DNA of 64,000 bases from Streptococcus sp. S1 (GCF_034137685.1 NZ_CP139418.1:833001-897000); one strand, 5' to 3'; shown: positions 34,339 through 43,663, counted from the first letter of the stretch. The notes: a model not told the origin generated them from the letters alone. Numbers and translations are program-made.

Positions 34339-35037
34339 ATGGTCAAACGAGTTCTACTAGTAGAAAATGAGAAGCAAATCGCTCGCTTCATTGATTTGGA
34401 ACTTCAAAAAGAAGGGTACCAAGTTGATGTGGTCGAGGATGGAAAAGCGGGTCTGGCTTTGATTGCTGCGACCAAATATGATCTGATCTTGTTTAATTAC
34501 GATTTGTCAGATATGTCTGGTGAAACATTCGCAGAGGAAATCAGTCGGATTCGCCCAGCTTCTGTTTTGATTGTTTTGGATAGCCGCGAAAAAATTGCTG
34601 AGCACAAAGAGAGTATTCAGCGCTTTGCCGTTTCCTATATGGTTAAACCCTTTATTATCAGCGATTTGGTAGATAAGATCACAGCAATTTTTAGAGGACG
34701 TGATTATATTGACCAACATTGTAGCCAGATGAAAATCCCAACATCATACCGCAATTTGCGCATTGATGTGGAACACCATACCGTCTATCGTGGGAAAGAC
34801 ATGATTAGTTTAACCCGCAGAGAGTATGATCTCTTAGCGACTCTGATGGGAAGCAAAGGGGTGGTGACACGAGATCAGTTGTTGGAAAGTGTCTGGAAGT
34901 ATGAGAGTACAGGTGAGACTAATATCGTTGACGTTTATATCCGTTATCTCCGTGGGAAAATTGATCTACCCGGTCAAAAAAGCTATATTAAGACAGTTCG
35001 TGGGATTGGCTATGCCATGCAAGACGAGTTAGAATGA
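34339..35037 (+). CDS. ritR: Orphan response regulator RitR (iron/redox)
   Basis: A 232-aa OmpR-type regulator with an N-terminal receiver (1-118) and a C-terminal winged helix (about 135-228, TRREYDLLATL...TVRGIGYAM). The phosphoacceptor position is N53 (LILFNYDL), so it cannot be phosphorylated normally, and the linker carries C128 (DQHCSQ). Both match pneumococcal RitR, which represses iron uptake and whose C128 oxidation promotes dimerisation and DNA binding under peroxide. No histidine kinase is nearby. The start has no evident Shine-Dalgarno, so translation may depend on gnd. Confidence 0.92.
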   Translation: MVKRVLLVENEKQIARFIDLELQKEGYQVDVVEDGKAGLALIAATKYDLILFNYDLSDMSGETFAEEISRIRPASVLIVLDSREKIAEHKESIQRFAVSYMVKPFIISDLVDKITAIFRGRDYIDQHCSQMKIPTSYRNLRIDVEHHTVYRGKDMISLTRREYDLLATLMGSKGVVTRDQLLESVWKYESTGETNIVDVYIRYLRGKIDLPGQKSYIKTVRGIGYAMQDELE

Positions 35038-35072
35038 AACATTTGAATCCTTAAAGGATTCAAATGTTTTTT
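35037..35072 (+). terminator. Terminator of gnd-ritR
   Basis: A perfect 14-bp stem (35037-35050 with 35056-35069), a TTAAA loop and a T-run to 35072. Confidence 0.92.
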
Positions 35073-35078
35073 AGTTTT

Positions 35079-35094
35079 AAAGAAATCGTTTGCG
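35079..35094 (-). promoter_or_regulatory. cre-like site, minus orientation
   Basis: On the minus strand CGCAAACGATTTCTTT, nearly identical to the plus-strand site at 35230-35245 (14 of 16). Confidence 0.4.
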
Positions 35095-35186
35095 TTGGGA
35101 ATATGAGGATTTTTAAAAAACTAGAACGGAATATCGAGGAAAAGTTCAAAAAAAAGAAATTTTTTTAGAAAAATTCGATGAAAGGC

Positions 35187-35214
35187 TTTACATTTTTTAA
35201 AAATGTGGTATACT
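35187..35214 (+). promoter_or_regulatory. Promoter of ptsG
   Basis: TTTACA (35187-35192), a 16-bp spacer and an extended -10 TGG TATACT (35206-35214). A 17-bp palindrome, ACATTTTTTAAAAATGT, fills 35190-35206 between the two boxes. Confidence 0.7.
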
Positions 35215-35229
35215 AGAAATAAATTAAGC

Positions 35230-35245
35230 GCAAACGTTTTCTTAA
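35230..35245 (+). promoter_or_regulatory. cre-like site downstream of the ptsG start point
   Basis: CGCAAACGTTTTCTTA fits the core of cre (GnAAnCGnWnnC) with mismatches at the left end. Its place at about +9 to +24 suits roadblock repression by CcpA or another LacI-type regulator. Confidence 0.5.
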
Positions 35246-35281
35246 AAACAAAAGCCTTAAACAATATAAGGAGGTTGAATG

Positions 35282-37474
35282 ATGAATAAAGGATCATTCA
35301 AAAGTTTATTTAGCTTTGAATTCTGGCAAAAGTTCGGTAAGGCCTTGATGGTCGTTATCGCTGTAATGCCAGCTGCTGGGTTGATGATTTCAATCGGGAA
35401 ATCAATCCCTATGATCAACCCGAATTTATCTCCACTTGTTATTACAGGTGGGGTTCTCGAACAAATCGGTTGGGCGGTTATCGGTAACCTTCACATCCTG
35501 TTTGCACTCGCTATCGGTGGTAGCTGGGCCAAAGAGCGTGCTGGGGGTGCCTTTGCGGCTGGTCTCTCTTTCATCTTGATTAACCGTATTACAGGTGCAG
35601 TGTTTGGAGTGACATCTGCAATGTTGGCTGATAAGGATGCTACCGTTCACACGATCTTAGGTGGATCGATTAAAGTTGCGGACTACTTTATCAGTGTTCT
35701 TGAAGCACCAGCTCTGAATATGGGGGTATTTGTAGGGATTATCTCAGGTTTTGTTGGAGCAACAGCCTTCAATAAATACTACAACTACCGTAAACTCCCA
35801 GAAGCCCTTTCTTTCTTCAATGGGAAACGCTTTGTACCATTCGTTGTTATCGTCCGTTCAGCTCTTGCAGCCTTGGTTTTGGCAGCCTTGTGGCCAGTAG
35901 TTCAATCAGGAATTAATGGATTTGGTGTTTGGATCGCCAACTCACAATCCACTGCCCCAGTATTGGCACCATTCTTGTACGGTACCTTGGAACGTCTTCT
36001 CTTGCCGTTTGGTCTTCACCACATGTTGACCATTCCAATCAACTATACTCAATTGGGTGGTAGCTACCAAGTTCTTACAGGTGCTGCCAAAGGAACAACT
36101 GTATTTGGACAAGATCCACTTTGGTTGGCTTGGGTAACAGACCTTGTCAACTTGAAGAAAGCTGATCCTAGCCAATACCAACACTTGCTTCATGCCTACA
36201 CACCAGCTCGTTTCAAAGTTGGTCAAATGATCGGATCATTTGGTATTTTGATGGGTATTGTGGTTGCCATCTACCGCAATGTGGATCCAGATAAAAAAGA
36301 AAAATACAAAGGGATGCTTTTTGCAACTGCCCTTGCAACATTCTTGACAGGTGTAACAGAACCAATTAAATACATGTTCATGTTCATTGCAACACCATTG
36401 TACTTGATCTACGCCTTTGTTCAAGGTGCTGCCTTTGCAATGGCTGACGTGGTTCACCTTCGTGTTCACTCATTCGGTTCGATCGAATTCTTGACCCGTA
36501 CCCCACTGGCCATCAACGCTGGTTTGGCACTAGATGTCTTTAACTTTGTATGGGTAACAGTCCTCTTTGCCTTAATCATGTACTTCATTGCCAACTTCAT
36601 GATTAAGAAATTCAATTATGCGACTCCAGGACGTAATGGAAACTACGAACAAAATGATGATGCCTCTTCAGGAGATGGTGCAACAGCTGGAGCTGCTACA
36701 AGCTCAGCAAGCTCACAAGTCATTAACATTATCAACCTTCTTGGTGGACGTGCCAATATCGTAGACGTTGACGCATGTATGACTCGTCTTCGTGTAACTG
36801 TTAAGGACGCTGAAAAAGTCGGAACAGAAGAACAATGGAAAGCTGAAGGCGCTATGGGTCTTGTCATGAAAGGACAAGGTGTCCAAGCGATCTACGGACC
36901 TAAAGCTGACGTATTGAAATCTGATATCCAAGACGTACTTGATTCAGGTGAAGTTATTCCTGAAACACTTCCTAGCCAAATGACAGCAGTTCAAAAGGCT
37001 GAAGCAACCTTTAAAGGGGTAACAGATGAAGTTCACTCCGTTGCAGATGGTGAAGTTATCAATATTGAAGATGTGAAAGATCCTGTATTCTCACAAAAAA
37101 TGATGGGAGACGGATTTGCAGTTGAGCCTGAAAATGGCCATATCGTTTCACCAGTTGCTGGTAAAGTTACCAGCGTCTTCCCAACCAAACATGCCCTTGG
37201 TTTGGTAACAGATAATGGTTTGGAAGTCTTAGTTCACATCGGTCTAGATACAGTTAGTCTTGAAGGAAAACCATTTGAGGTTAAAGTTACTGAAGGTCAA
37301 ACAGTGGCTACTGGAGACCTCTTGGTAGAAGCAAACCTTGATGCGATCCGTGAAGCAGGTCGTGAAACTTCAACAATTGTTGTCTTCACAAATGCAGATG
37401 CGATTAAATCTGTTAAGGTCGAACATACTGGTAAATTGGCAGCAAATGCTCCAGTTGCAACAGTAGAATTATAA
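35282..37474 (+). CDS. ptsG: PTS glucose transporter subunit IICBA
   Basis: A 730-aa fusion, order IIC-IIB-IIA. IIC (about 1-425) has ten or so helices with VVIAVMPAAGLMISIGKS and the later GVTEPIKYMFMF substrate loop. A Ser/Ala/Gly linker (about 455-475) leads to IIB (475-550), with phospho-Cys in DVDACMTRLRVTV. IIA (about 600-730) has the phospho-His in VLVHIGLDTVSLEGK. Imports and phosphorylates glucose and related hexoses. The ATG at 35282 has GGAGG 7 nt upstream; ATG 35279 is too close. Preceded by cre-like sites. Confidence 0.92.
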   Translation: MNKGSFKSLFSFEFWQKFGKALMVVIAVMPAAGLMISIGKSIPMINPNLSPLVITGGVLEQIGWAVIGNLHILFALAIGGSWAKERAGGAFAAGLSFILINRITGAVFGVTSAMLADKDATVHTILGGSIKVADYFISVLEAPALNMGVFVGIISGFVGATAFNKYYNYRKLPEALSFFNGKRFVPFVVIVRSALAALVLAALWPVVQSGINGFGVWIANSQSTAPVLAPFLYGTLERLLLPFGLHHMLTIPINYTQLGGSYQVLTGAAKGTTVFGQDPLWLAWVTDLVNLKKADPSQYQHLLHAYTPARFKVGQMIGSFGILMGIVVAIYRNVDPDKKEKYKGMLFATALATFLTGVTEPIKYMFMFIATPLYLIYAFVQGAAFAMADVVHLRVHSFGSIEFLTRTPLAINAGLALDVFNFVWVTVLFALIMYFIANFMIKKFNYATPGRNGNYEQNDDASSGDGATAGAATSSASSQVINIINLLGGRANIVDVDACMTRLRVTVKDAEKVGTEEQWKAEGAMGLVMKGQGVQAIYGPKADVLKSDIQDVLDSGEVIPETLPSQMTAVQKAEATFKGVTDEVHSVADGEVINIEDVKDPVFSQKMMGDGFAVEPENGHIVSPVAGKVTSVFPTKHALGLVTDNGLEVLVHIGLDTVSLEGKPFEVKVTEGQTVATGDLLVEANLDAIREAGRETSTIVVFTNADAIKSVKVEHTGKLAANAPVATVEL

Positions 37475-37481
37475 GAAATGA

Positions 37482-37532
37482 CGGCAAAGAGAATGAGGTT
37501 GGGGCAGTGCACCCGGCCTCTTGCCGTTTCTT
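37482..37532 (+). terminator. Terminator of ptsG
   Basis: Nested stems: CGGCAA...TTGCCG outside, and GAGGTTGGG (37495-37503) with CCCGGCCTC (37512-37520) inside, then TTTCTT. Confidence 0.7.
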
Positions 37533-37559
37533 GATTTGGAAAGAAGGAGAAATCAGGGG

Positions 37560-38372
37560 ATGAAATTTTTAACATTAAATTCCCATAGTTGGATGGAAGA
37601 GAATGCCCAGCAAAAATTTGAAACCCTCAAGGAACAAATTTTCGAAGCGCAATATGATGTGATCTGTTTCCAAGAGGTCAATCAAGAGATGGCCTCAGAA
37701 GCAGTCGAAACAGATGAGTTTTATCAAGCCTTGCCTTCTGCTGTAGTGATTCATAAGGATCATTTTGTTCGCGTATTGGTAGAAGAGTTGGCTGCTCAAG
37801 GACTTCACTATTATTGGACTTGGGCCTACAACCATATCGGCTATGATCACCTTAATGAGGGGGTGGCCGTTCTTTCGCGTCAACCATTGAAGGCGGATGA
37901 GATTTTGGTATCCAATATGGATGATCCAACGGACTACCATACTCGTCGGGTGGCCGTTGCCCATACGAGTGTCGATGGAAAAGAGATTGCTGTTGCTAGT
38001 GTCCATCTTTCTTGGTGGGACAAAGGTTTCCAATTTGAGTGGCCACGCATTGAGAAGTACTTCAGTCAAGTAGGTAAACCCTTTATTCTGGCGGGTGATT
38101 TCAACAATCCTGCTGGTCAAGAAGGGTATGAAACGATTCTATCCAGTCCACTAGAACTTCAAGATAGCTTTATTGAAGCCAAAGAAACAAAGGGGACTTA
38201 TACAGTAGGTCCTGGAATCGATGGCTGGACGGAAAATCAAGTTCCATTGCGGATCGATTACGTCTTTGCAAGTCCAGAATGGGACATCCAGCGTCTACAT
38301 GTCATTTTTGATGGTCAAAACAAATCCCATGTCAGTGACCACTATGGCTTAGAAGCTGAATTATCACTCTAA
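37560..38372 (+). CDS. Endonuclease/exonuclease/phosphatase family protein
   Basis: A 270-aa EEP-fold hydrolase, no signal peptide, so cytosolic. Motifs: FLTLNSHSW, CFQEVNQE (catalytic Glu), SVHLSWWDKGFQFEW, AGDFNNPAG (GDFN catalytic loop), IDYVFAS and a final SHVSDHYGLEAEL (SDH). Family members cleave phosphodiesters in nucleic acids, sphingomyelin or inositides; substrate unknown here. The ATG at 37560 follows AGGGG and AAGGAG; an earlier in-frame start at 37521 lies within the ptsG terminator. Own terminator downstream. Confidence 0.85.
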   Translation: MKFLTLNSHSWMEENAQQKFETLKEQIFEAQYDVICFQEVNQEMASEAVETDEFYQALPSAVVIHKDHFVRVLVEELAAQGLHYYWTWAYNHIGYDHLNEGVAVLSRQPLKADEILVSNMDDPTDYHTRRVAVAHTSVDGKEIAVASVHLSWWDKGFQFEWPRIEKYFSQVGKPFILAGDFNNPAGQEGYETILSSPLELQDSFIEAKETKGTYTVGPGIDGWTENQVPLRIDYVFASPEWDIQRLHVIFDGQNKSHVSDHYGLEAELSL

Positions 38373-38380
38373 CATAAACA

Positions 38381-38431
38381 GAGAGTCGAAAGGAAAACGA
38401 TTTTATTCACATCGTCCTTCGACTCTCTTTT
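38381..38431 (+). terminator. Terminator after the EEP gene
   Basis: GAGAGTCGAA (38381-38390) with TTCGACTCTC (38418-38427), extended by GGA/TCC and CGAT/ATCG inside, then TTTT. Confidence 0.85.
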
Positions 38432-38497
38432 ATGTATCAAAGAGAAGCAGGTATAGGGGATTCTCCTGTTCTTCTGCTTTCTTTACAGTTCAATTTA

Positions 38498-38506
38498 TGG
38501 TAAAAT
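38498..38506 (+). promoter_or_regulatory. Extended -10 promoter of nrdR-dnaB-dnaI
   Basis: TGG TAAAAT at 38498-38506, with AAAGGAGG as the binding site before the nrdR ATG. Confidence 0.6.
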
Positions 38507-38537
38507 GAAGTGTTAAAACAGATAAAGGAGGTAGCAA

Positions 38538-39011
38538 ATGCGTTGTCCAAAATGTGGTGGAAGTAAGTCTAGTGTGGTGGATAGTCGACAAGCTGAAGAT
38601 GGGAATACCATCCGTCGTCGCAGGGAATGCGAAGAATGCCATTATCGCTTTACTACCTACGAACGTGTAGAAGAACGGACTCTAGTGGTTGTCAAAAAGG
38701 ATGGAACACGTGAGCAATTTTCTCGTGATAAAATCTTTAATGGTATTATCCGCTCGGCTCAAAAACGGCCGGTTTCTAGTGATGAAATCGAAGAAATTGT
38801 AAACCGAATTGAACAAAAGGTCCGCAGCCAAAGTGACAATGAAATCTACAGTGAGTATATTGGTTCGTTGGTTATGGATGAGTTAGCAGATCTGGATGAG
38901 ATCACCTATGTTCGTTTTGCTAGTGTTTACCGGAGTTTCAAGGATGTCGGTGAATTAGAGACCCTCTTGAAGCAAATCACGAAGGGAACCAAGAAGAAAA
39001 AGGAAAAATAG
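38538..39011 (+). CDS. nrdR: Transcriptional repressor NrdR
   Basis: A 157-aa repressor of ribonucleotide reductase genes. N-terminal zinc ribbon with CPKCGG and [14 protein letters not shown] between, then an ATP-cone domain (about 45-140, [20 protein letters not shown]) that senses ATP/dATP. Heads the operon with dnaB and dnaI, so dNTP supply and replication initiation are linked, as in other streptococci. dnaB starts on the base after its stop. Confidence 0.97.
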   Translation: MRCPKCGGSKSSVVDSRQAEDGNTIRRRRECEECHYRFTTYERVEERTLVVVKKDGTREQFSRDKIFNGIIRSAQKRPVSSDEIEEIVNRIEQKVRSQSDNEIYSEYIGSLVMDELADLDEITYVRFASVYRSFKDVGELETLLKQITKGTKKKKEK

Positions 39012-40190
39012 ATGAAGCCCAATACGCCTTTCGCATTTTTAAAAAATAATCTTCTTCCACCGGCAGGGGCTGCATTGGAGCAGTATTACCTGCCTATTTT
39101 GGAGACGGAAACAGTAACAGTTTATCGTTATCTGCTAGCCTCTTATGATCAAGGTGAAAAACAATATTTGCTTGCTCAAATCCTCAATCACTTGAATATA
39201 GGATTTCCACAGCTGCTTCTCGCTTTTGATCGTTTAATTGCTATGGGGTTGATGGATCTCTATGAGGAAGAAGTTGGGATCACGATCCAGTTACATGCTC
39301 CTCTTGCCTCAGAACAATTTTTTTCGAATGCTGTTTTTAAACGCTTACTTGAAAAGAAAATCGGGGAAAAGGCCGTGGAGGATCTGCTCCCAGCACGCTC
39401 TTTAGGGACTAGACGGCAAGTTTCCTTCTCGCAAGTCTTTGGACTAGATGCTGGGGAGGCGACCGTTCTTCCAAGTAAGAAACAGCAGTTTGATATGGAG
39501 ATGTTTAAGCGAATGATGGGGCGTGATGGATTTCGTTTTGCGGATGAAGGAGAAGCGACTCTATCCCTCTTTGCCATCGCGGAAGAGCAACAATGGACCT
39601 GGTATGAAACCTATCTTTTAGCCAAAGAAACAGCTGTAGACCGGATTGTCTCTCCAAAGAGAATGAAGCAAAAGTTGGCTCAGGCGAGCCAGGAGCAACC
39701 CCGCATGTCCTATAGCCGTCAGGAAGAAACCATTCTGAGAGAAGCTAAGGCAAAATCCAGCCTACAATTTCTAGCGGAGATTAAGAAGGCGCGCAATGCG
39801 ACCATTACGCAGAGCGAACGCAAGACTTTATCTAAGTTAGCTGATCTAGGCTTACTAGATGAGGTGATCAATATCATCTTATTGTTGACCTTTAATAAGA
39901 CCCAGTCTGCTAATCTCAATGAAAAGTATGCTTTGAAGGTAGGAAATGATTTTTCTTATCAAGGGGTCAACAGTGCAGAACTAGCGATTTTAAAAGTTCG
40001 AGAACGCCAGGAACAAGCTAAGGCTCAAGGAAACAAAGGGACGAGTCCTGCATCAGCCAAGGGCAAGCATAGCAATGTTCCCAAGTGGAGTCAACCAAAC
40101 TATCAAAATCAAACCAGTCAAGCAGAAAAGGTGGATCTTGCTAAAGAGAAACAACGCCTATTAGAAAAACTGAATCAAGGAGGTGAGTAG
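39012..40190 (+). CDS. dnaB: Replication initiation and membrane attachment protein DnaB
   Basis: A 392-aa Gram-positive DnaB (not the helicase), which with DnaD and DnaI loads the replicative helicase. The N-terminal winged-helix region covers about 1-120 (LPPAGAALEQYYLPILETETVTVYRYL); the conserved C-terminal DnaB_2/DnaD-like domain is at about 280-340 (LSKLADLGLLDEVINIILLLTFNKTQSANLNEKY). A Lys/Gln-rich tail follows. The start directly abuts nrdR, and dnaI directly abuts the end. Confidence 0.93.
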   Translation: MKPNTPFAFLKNNLLPPAGAALEQYYLPILETETVTVYRYLLASYDQGEKQYLLAQILNHLNIGFPQLLLAFDRLIAMGLMDLYEEEVGITIQLHAPLASEQFFSNAVFKRLLEKKIGEKAVEDLLPARSLGTRRQVSFSQVFGLDAGEATVLPSKKQQFDMEMFKRMMGRDGFRFADEGEATLSLFAIAEEQQWTWYETYLLAKETAVDRIVSPKRMKQKLAQASQEQPRMSYSRQEETILREAKAKSSLQFLAEIKKARNATITQSERKTLSKLADLGLLDEVINIILLLTFNKTQSANLNEKYALKVGNDFSYQGVNSAELAILKVRERQEQAKAQGNKGTSPASAKGKHSNVPKWSQPNYQNQTSQAEKVDLAKEKQRLLEKLNQGGE

Positions 40191-41090
40191 ATGGAAAGTG
40201 TAGGTCAAACCATGTCTCACATGAACCGTGCGCGTCAATTTAACTATGAGGATTTGGTCGCACAGATCTTGGCAGACCAAGAAGTTGCAGCCTTTATCAA
40301 GGACCAATCTTTGTCTGAACAAGAAATTCGACGTAGTATTTCAAAATTTAATCAATACATTAGTGAACGCAACCGTTTCTTATTGGGAGATCCGGATTAT
40401 ATTGCCAAAGGTTATAAGCCCATCCTCACCATGAATGAAGGCTATGCGGATGTCGCTTATGAGGAAACGCCAGAGTTAGTCGAAGCCCAAAAACGAGCTG
40501 CGATCAACCAACGTCTCAACTTGATCAATCTCCCTTCAACCTTGAAAGAAGCGAGTCTAGCTAAGGTAGAGCTCGATGATAAGGGACGATTTGTGGCCTT
40601 TGAGGAATTAGCTAATTTTGTGGCCAACTATCCTGAATATCAAAAGGGGATCTACCTCTATGGTGATTTTGGAGTAGGAAAGAGCTACATGATGGCAGCT
40701 TTGGCTCATGATCTATCAGAAAAACGCCAGGCCTCTACCACCTTACTACATTTCCCAAGTTTTGCTATCGATGTCAAAAATGCCATCAGTTCAGGCTTGG
40801 TCAAAGAAACCGTCGATCAGGTGAAAAAAGCCGAAATTTTAATTCTCGATGATATCGGTGCGGAACAGATGTCAGCCTGGGTACGAGATGAAATCTTACA
40901 GGTGATTTTGCAGCACCGGATGCAGGAAAATCTCTCAACCTTCTTTACTTCTAACTTTAATTTTGAAGAATTGGAACGTCATTTTGCGGCTTCGCGCAAT
41001 GGAGATGAAACCTGGCAGGCCAAACGTGTCATGGAGCGCGTGAAATTTTTAGCCAAGGAAATCCATTTGGAAGGAGTCAATCGCCGATGA
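40191..41090 (+). CDS. dnaI: Primosomal protein DnaI (helicase loader)
   Basis: A 299-aa AAA+ helicase loader. Walker A GDFGVGKS at 158-165, Walker B LILDDIGAEQMS at about 215-226, sensor SNFNF. The N-terminal helicase-binding domain has no cysteines at all, whereas Bacillus subtilis DnaI uses cysteines there to bind zinc. GGAGGTGA precedes the ATG. The stop overlaps the nitroreductase start (ATGA). Confidence 0.95.
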   Translation: MESVGQTMSHMNRARQFNYEDLVAQILADQEVAAFIKDQSLSEQEIRRSISKFNQYISERNRFLLGDPDYIAKGYKPILTMNEGYADVAYEETPELVEAQKRAAINQRLNLINLPSTLKEASLAKVELDDKGRFVAFEELANFVANYPEYQKGIYLYGDFGVGKSYMMAALAHDLSEKRQASTTLLHFPSFAIDVKNAISSGLVKETVDQVKKAEILILDDIGAEQMSAWVRDEILQVILQHRMQENLSTFFTSNFNFEELERHFAASRNGDETWQAKRVMERVKFLAKEIHLEGVNRR

Positions 41091-41800
41091 ATGAAACCAT
41101 CCGTTTAATGAAATCTCATTTTTCTGTTCGCCGTTTTAAGGAAGAAACCATCAAAGAAGCTGACCTCAAGGAAATTTTATCAGCTGGGCAGATGGCATCA
41201 AGTTGGAAAAACTTTCAGTCTTATTCTGTGATTGTGGTCAAAAGCAAAGAAAAGAAAGAAGCTCTCTACGATTTGCTTCCTCAAGAAGCGATTCGCCAAT
41301 CAGATGTCTTTCTCCTCTTTGTTGGAGATTTAAACCGCGCTGAAAAAGCTGTCAAACTTCATGAGCAGGATTTCCATCCTGAAGGGGTGGACAACTTACT
41401 GATCACCTCAGTGGATGCGGCTCTAGCGGCTCAAAATACGCTATTGGCAGCTGAAAGTCTCGGCTATGGTGGAGTGATTATCGGCATGTTGCGCTACTGT
41501 TCAGAGGAAGTCGCAGAACTCTTCCGTCTGCCAGATTATACCTACCCTGTTTTTGGGATTGCTCTTGGAGTACCCAACCAGCAACATGCAGTGAAACCAC
41601 GTTTGCTATTGGAGCAGGTTGCTTTTGAAGAAGAATACCAAGAACAAGACCTATCAGTTGTGACTGCCTATGACAAGGTTCAGGCAGATTATGCTGGAGC
41701 GCGTGCAACAGATAGCTGGAGCGAGCGCCTTGCAGCTCAATTTGGTCAACCTGAACAAGAAGAGACCAAAAAACTACTAGAAAAACACAAACTATTATGA
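41087..41800 (+). CDS. NADPH-dependent nitroreductase family oxidoreductase
   Basis: A 237-aa flavoprotein of the NfsA/FRP type. FMN-binding features: HFSVRRFKEE at the N-terminus, MASSWKNFQSY, DAALAAQNTLLAAESLGYGGVIIGMLR and PVFGIALGVPNQ. Such enzymes reduce nitroaromatics, quinones or flavins with NADPH; the natural substrate is unknown. Overlaps dnaI by 4 nt and precedes der, so it is part of the replication/GTPase operon. Confidence 0.88.
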   Translation: MNETIRLMKSHFSVRRFKEETIKEADLKEILSAGQMASSWKNFQSYSVIVVKSKEKKEALYDLLPQEAIRQSDVFLLFVGDLNRAEKAVKLHEQDFHPEGVDNLLITSVDAALAAQNTLLAAESLGYGGVIIGMLRYCSEEVAELFRLPDYTYPVFGIALGVPNQQHAVKPRLLLEQVAFEEEYQEQDLSVVTAYDKVQADYAGARATDSWSERLAAQFGQPEQEETKKLLEKHKLL

Positions 41801-41857
41801 AATGAAGAGAGGCGTTCTTGAACCGAAGTCATGCCTTTCATTAGAAAAGAGGAAATC

Positions 41858-43168
41858 ATGGCCCTACCAACTATTGCGATTGTAGGCCGTCCCAATGTCG
41901 GAAAATCTACACTCTTTAACCGGATTGCCGGTGAGCGGATTTCCATCGTTGAGGATGTAGAAGGAGTCACTCGTGACCGCATTTATGCAACAGCTGAGTG
42001 GTTGAATCGAAAATTTAGTATCATTGATACAGGGGGAATTGATGACGTAGATGCCCCATTTATGGAGCAAATCAAGCATCAGGCAGAAATTGCCATGGAC
42101 GAAGCAGATGTGATCGTCTTTGTCGTTTCTGGGAAAGAAGGGATCACGGACGCGGATGAATATGTCACTCGTATCTTGTATAAGACCCATAAACCGGTCA
42201 TTCTTGCAGTCAACAAGGTGGATAATCCAGAGATGCGCAATGATATCTATGATTTTTATGCCTTGGGACTGGGTGAGCCACTACCGGTATCCTCTGTCCA
42301 CGGGATCGGAACTGGGGATGTGCTTGATGCCATCATTGAAAATCTCCCGAATGAAACAGAAGAAGAAAATCCAGATATCATTAAATTTAGCTTGATTGGT
42401 CGTCCAAATGTTGGAAAATCAAGCTTGATCAATGCGATCCTTGGAGAAGACCGAGTTATCGCAAGCCCTGTTGCTGGAACTACACGGGATGCCATCGATA
42501 CCCATTTTACCGATGCAGATGGTCAAGAATTTACCATGATCGATACAGCTGGTATGCGTAAATCTGGTAAAATCTATGAAAACACTGAGAAATATTCTGT
42601 CATGCGTGCCATGCGTGCCATCGACCGTTCAGATGTGGTTTTGATGGTTATTAATGCCGAAGAAGGGATTCGGGAATATGACAAGCGGATCGCTGGCTTT
42701 GCTCATGAAGCTGGTAAAGGTATGATCATTGTTGTCAACAAATGGGATACCATTGAAAAAGACAACCATACCATGAAGCAGTGGGAAGATGACATTCGCG
42801 ATCAATTCCAATACCTTTCTTATGCGCCGATTGTCTTTGTCTCTGCCTTAACTAAACAACGCTTGCACAAGTTGCCAGAGATGATCAAACAGATCAGTGA
42901 GAGTCAAAATACGCGGATTCCTTCAGCTGTCTTGAACGATGTGATTATGGATGCCATTGCCATTAATCCAACACCGACAGATAAAGGAAAACGTCTCAAG
43001 ATCTTCTATGCGACACAAGTAGCAACCAAGCCGCCAACTTTTGTGATCTTTGTTAATGAAGAAGAACTGATGCACTTCTCTTACCTTCGTTTCTTGGAGA
43101 ACCAAATTCGCAAGGCCTTTGTTTTTGAAGGAACCCCGATCCATTTGATTGCGCGAAAACGGAAGTAG
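41858..43168 (+). CDS. der: Ribosome biogenesis GTPase Der (EngA)
   Basis: A 436-aa protein with two tandem G domains and a C-terminal KH-like domain. G1 motifs GRPNVGKS appear twice (about 9-16 and 183-190), DTGG and DTAG as G3, and NKVD and NKWD as G4. Acts in 50S assembly; essential. The ATG at 41858 ([10 protein letters not shown]) follows GAGGAAATC; the upstream in-frame ATG at 41831 would add nine nonconserved residues. Confidence 0.97.
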   Translation: MALPTIAIVGRPNVGKSTLFNRIAGERISIVEDVEGVTRDRIYATAEWLNRKFSIIDTGGIDDVDAPFMEQIKHQAEIAMDEADVIVFVVSGKEGITDADEYVTRILYKTHKPVILAVNKVDNPEMRNDIYDFYALGLGEPLPVSSVHGIGTGDVLDAIIENLPNETEEENPDIIKFSLIGRPNVGKSSLINAILGEDRVIASPVAGTTRDAIDTHFTDADGQEFTMIDTAGMRKSGKIYENTEKYSVMRAMRAIDRSDVVLMVINAEEGIREYDKRIAGFAHEAGKGMIIVVNKWDTIEKDNHTMKQWEDDIRDQFQYLSYAPIVFVSALTKQRLHKLPEMIKQISESQNTRIPSAVLNDVIMDAIAINPTPTDKGKRLKIFYATQVATKPPTFVIFVNEEELMHFSYLRFLENQIRKAFVFEGTPIHLIARKRK

Positions 43169-43250
43169 GGAATACGAGACAAATGGATCAAAGTCGGGAA
43201 GGATATTTCAAATGATAAAATGCTCGTTCTTCCAACTATGAAAACAACTA

Positions 43251-43278
43251 AAAGTAGCGCATAAGCGTTACTTTTTTT
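43251..43278 (+). terminator. Terminator of the nrdR-der operon
   Basis: AAAGTAGCGC with GCGTTACTTT (43251-43260 with 43265-43274), an ATAA loop, then T residues to 43278. Confidence 0.85.
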
Positions 43279-43299
43279 AAGGATGAGTAGAGTAAACTC

Positions 43300-43535
43300 A
43301 TGAAGATCATGAGAGCTTTAGGTTTGTATACTTATTATTTAAGATCTATCTGTATCTCTTGTTTATCGGTTCGATCGTAAACTTGGAGCTCTTGATCCTA
43401 TTACTGGGGATTTTATTAAAAAATAAGGTCGTGTTTTTTGTGTTTTTCTGTGAGCTATCGGAATCTTTCTCCTCTCTATTTAGCTATTCTATCTATTGTT
43501 CGCTCAAACAGTCAAAAGAGAAGAAGCGTGGATAG
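43300..43535 (+). pseudogene. Possible decayed small membrane protein gene
   Basis: An ATG at 43300 opens MKIMRALGLYTYYLRS and stops at 43378. In a +2 shifted frame an open stretch continues to 43535 and encodes strongly hydrophobic sequence (LYLLFIGSIVNLELLILLLG, then KNKVVFFVFF) and a basic tail QSKEKKRG. A single indel would join them into a protein of about 78 aa with two membrane helices. No start or binding site supports the second frame alone. Between two terminators. Low certainty. Confidence 0.35.
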
Positions 43536-43568
43536 CTGTTTGTGATGACTAAGTTACGAAATCATATA

Positions 43569-43598
43569 AAAAACTGGGACAATGCTGTCTCAGTTTTT
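43569..43598 (+). terminator. Terminator in the der-SNF2 gap
   Basis: A 13-bp stem with one G-T pair, AAAAACTGGGACA with TGTCTCAGTTTTT, and an ATGC loop. It is a second terminator for the gap, implying that something between 43278 and 43569 was transcribed. Confidence 0.85.
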
Positions 43599-43663
43599 CT
43601 ATTTTAAAATGGGCTAAAAACCTTTCAAGATGATGACTATCTTTTCTAATTTTTCCTTAAATA

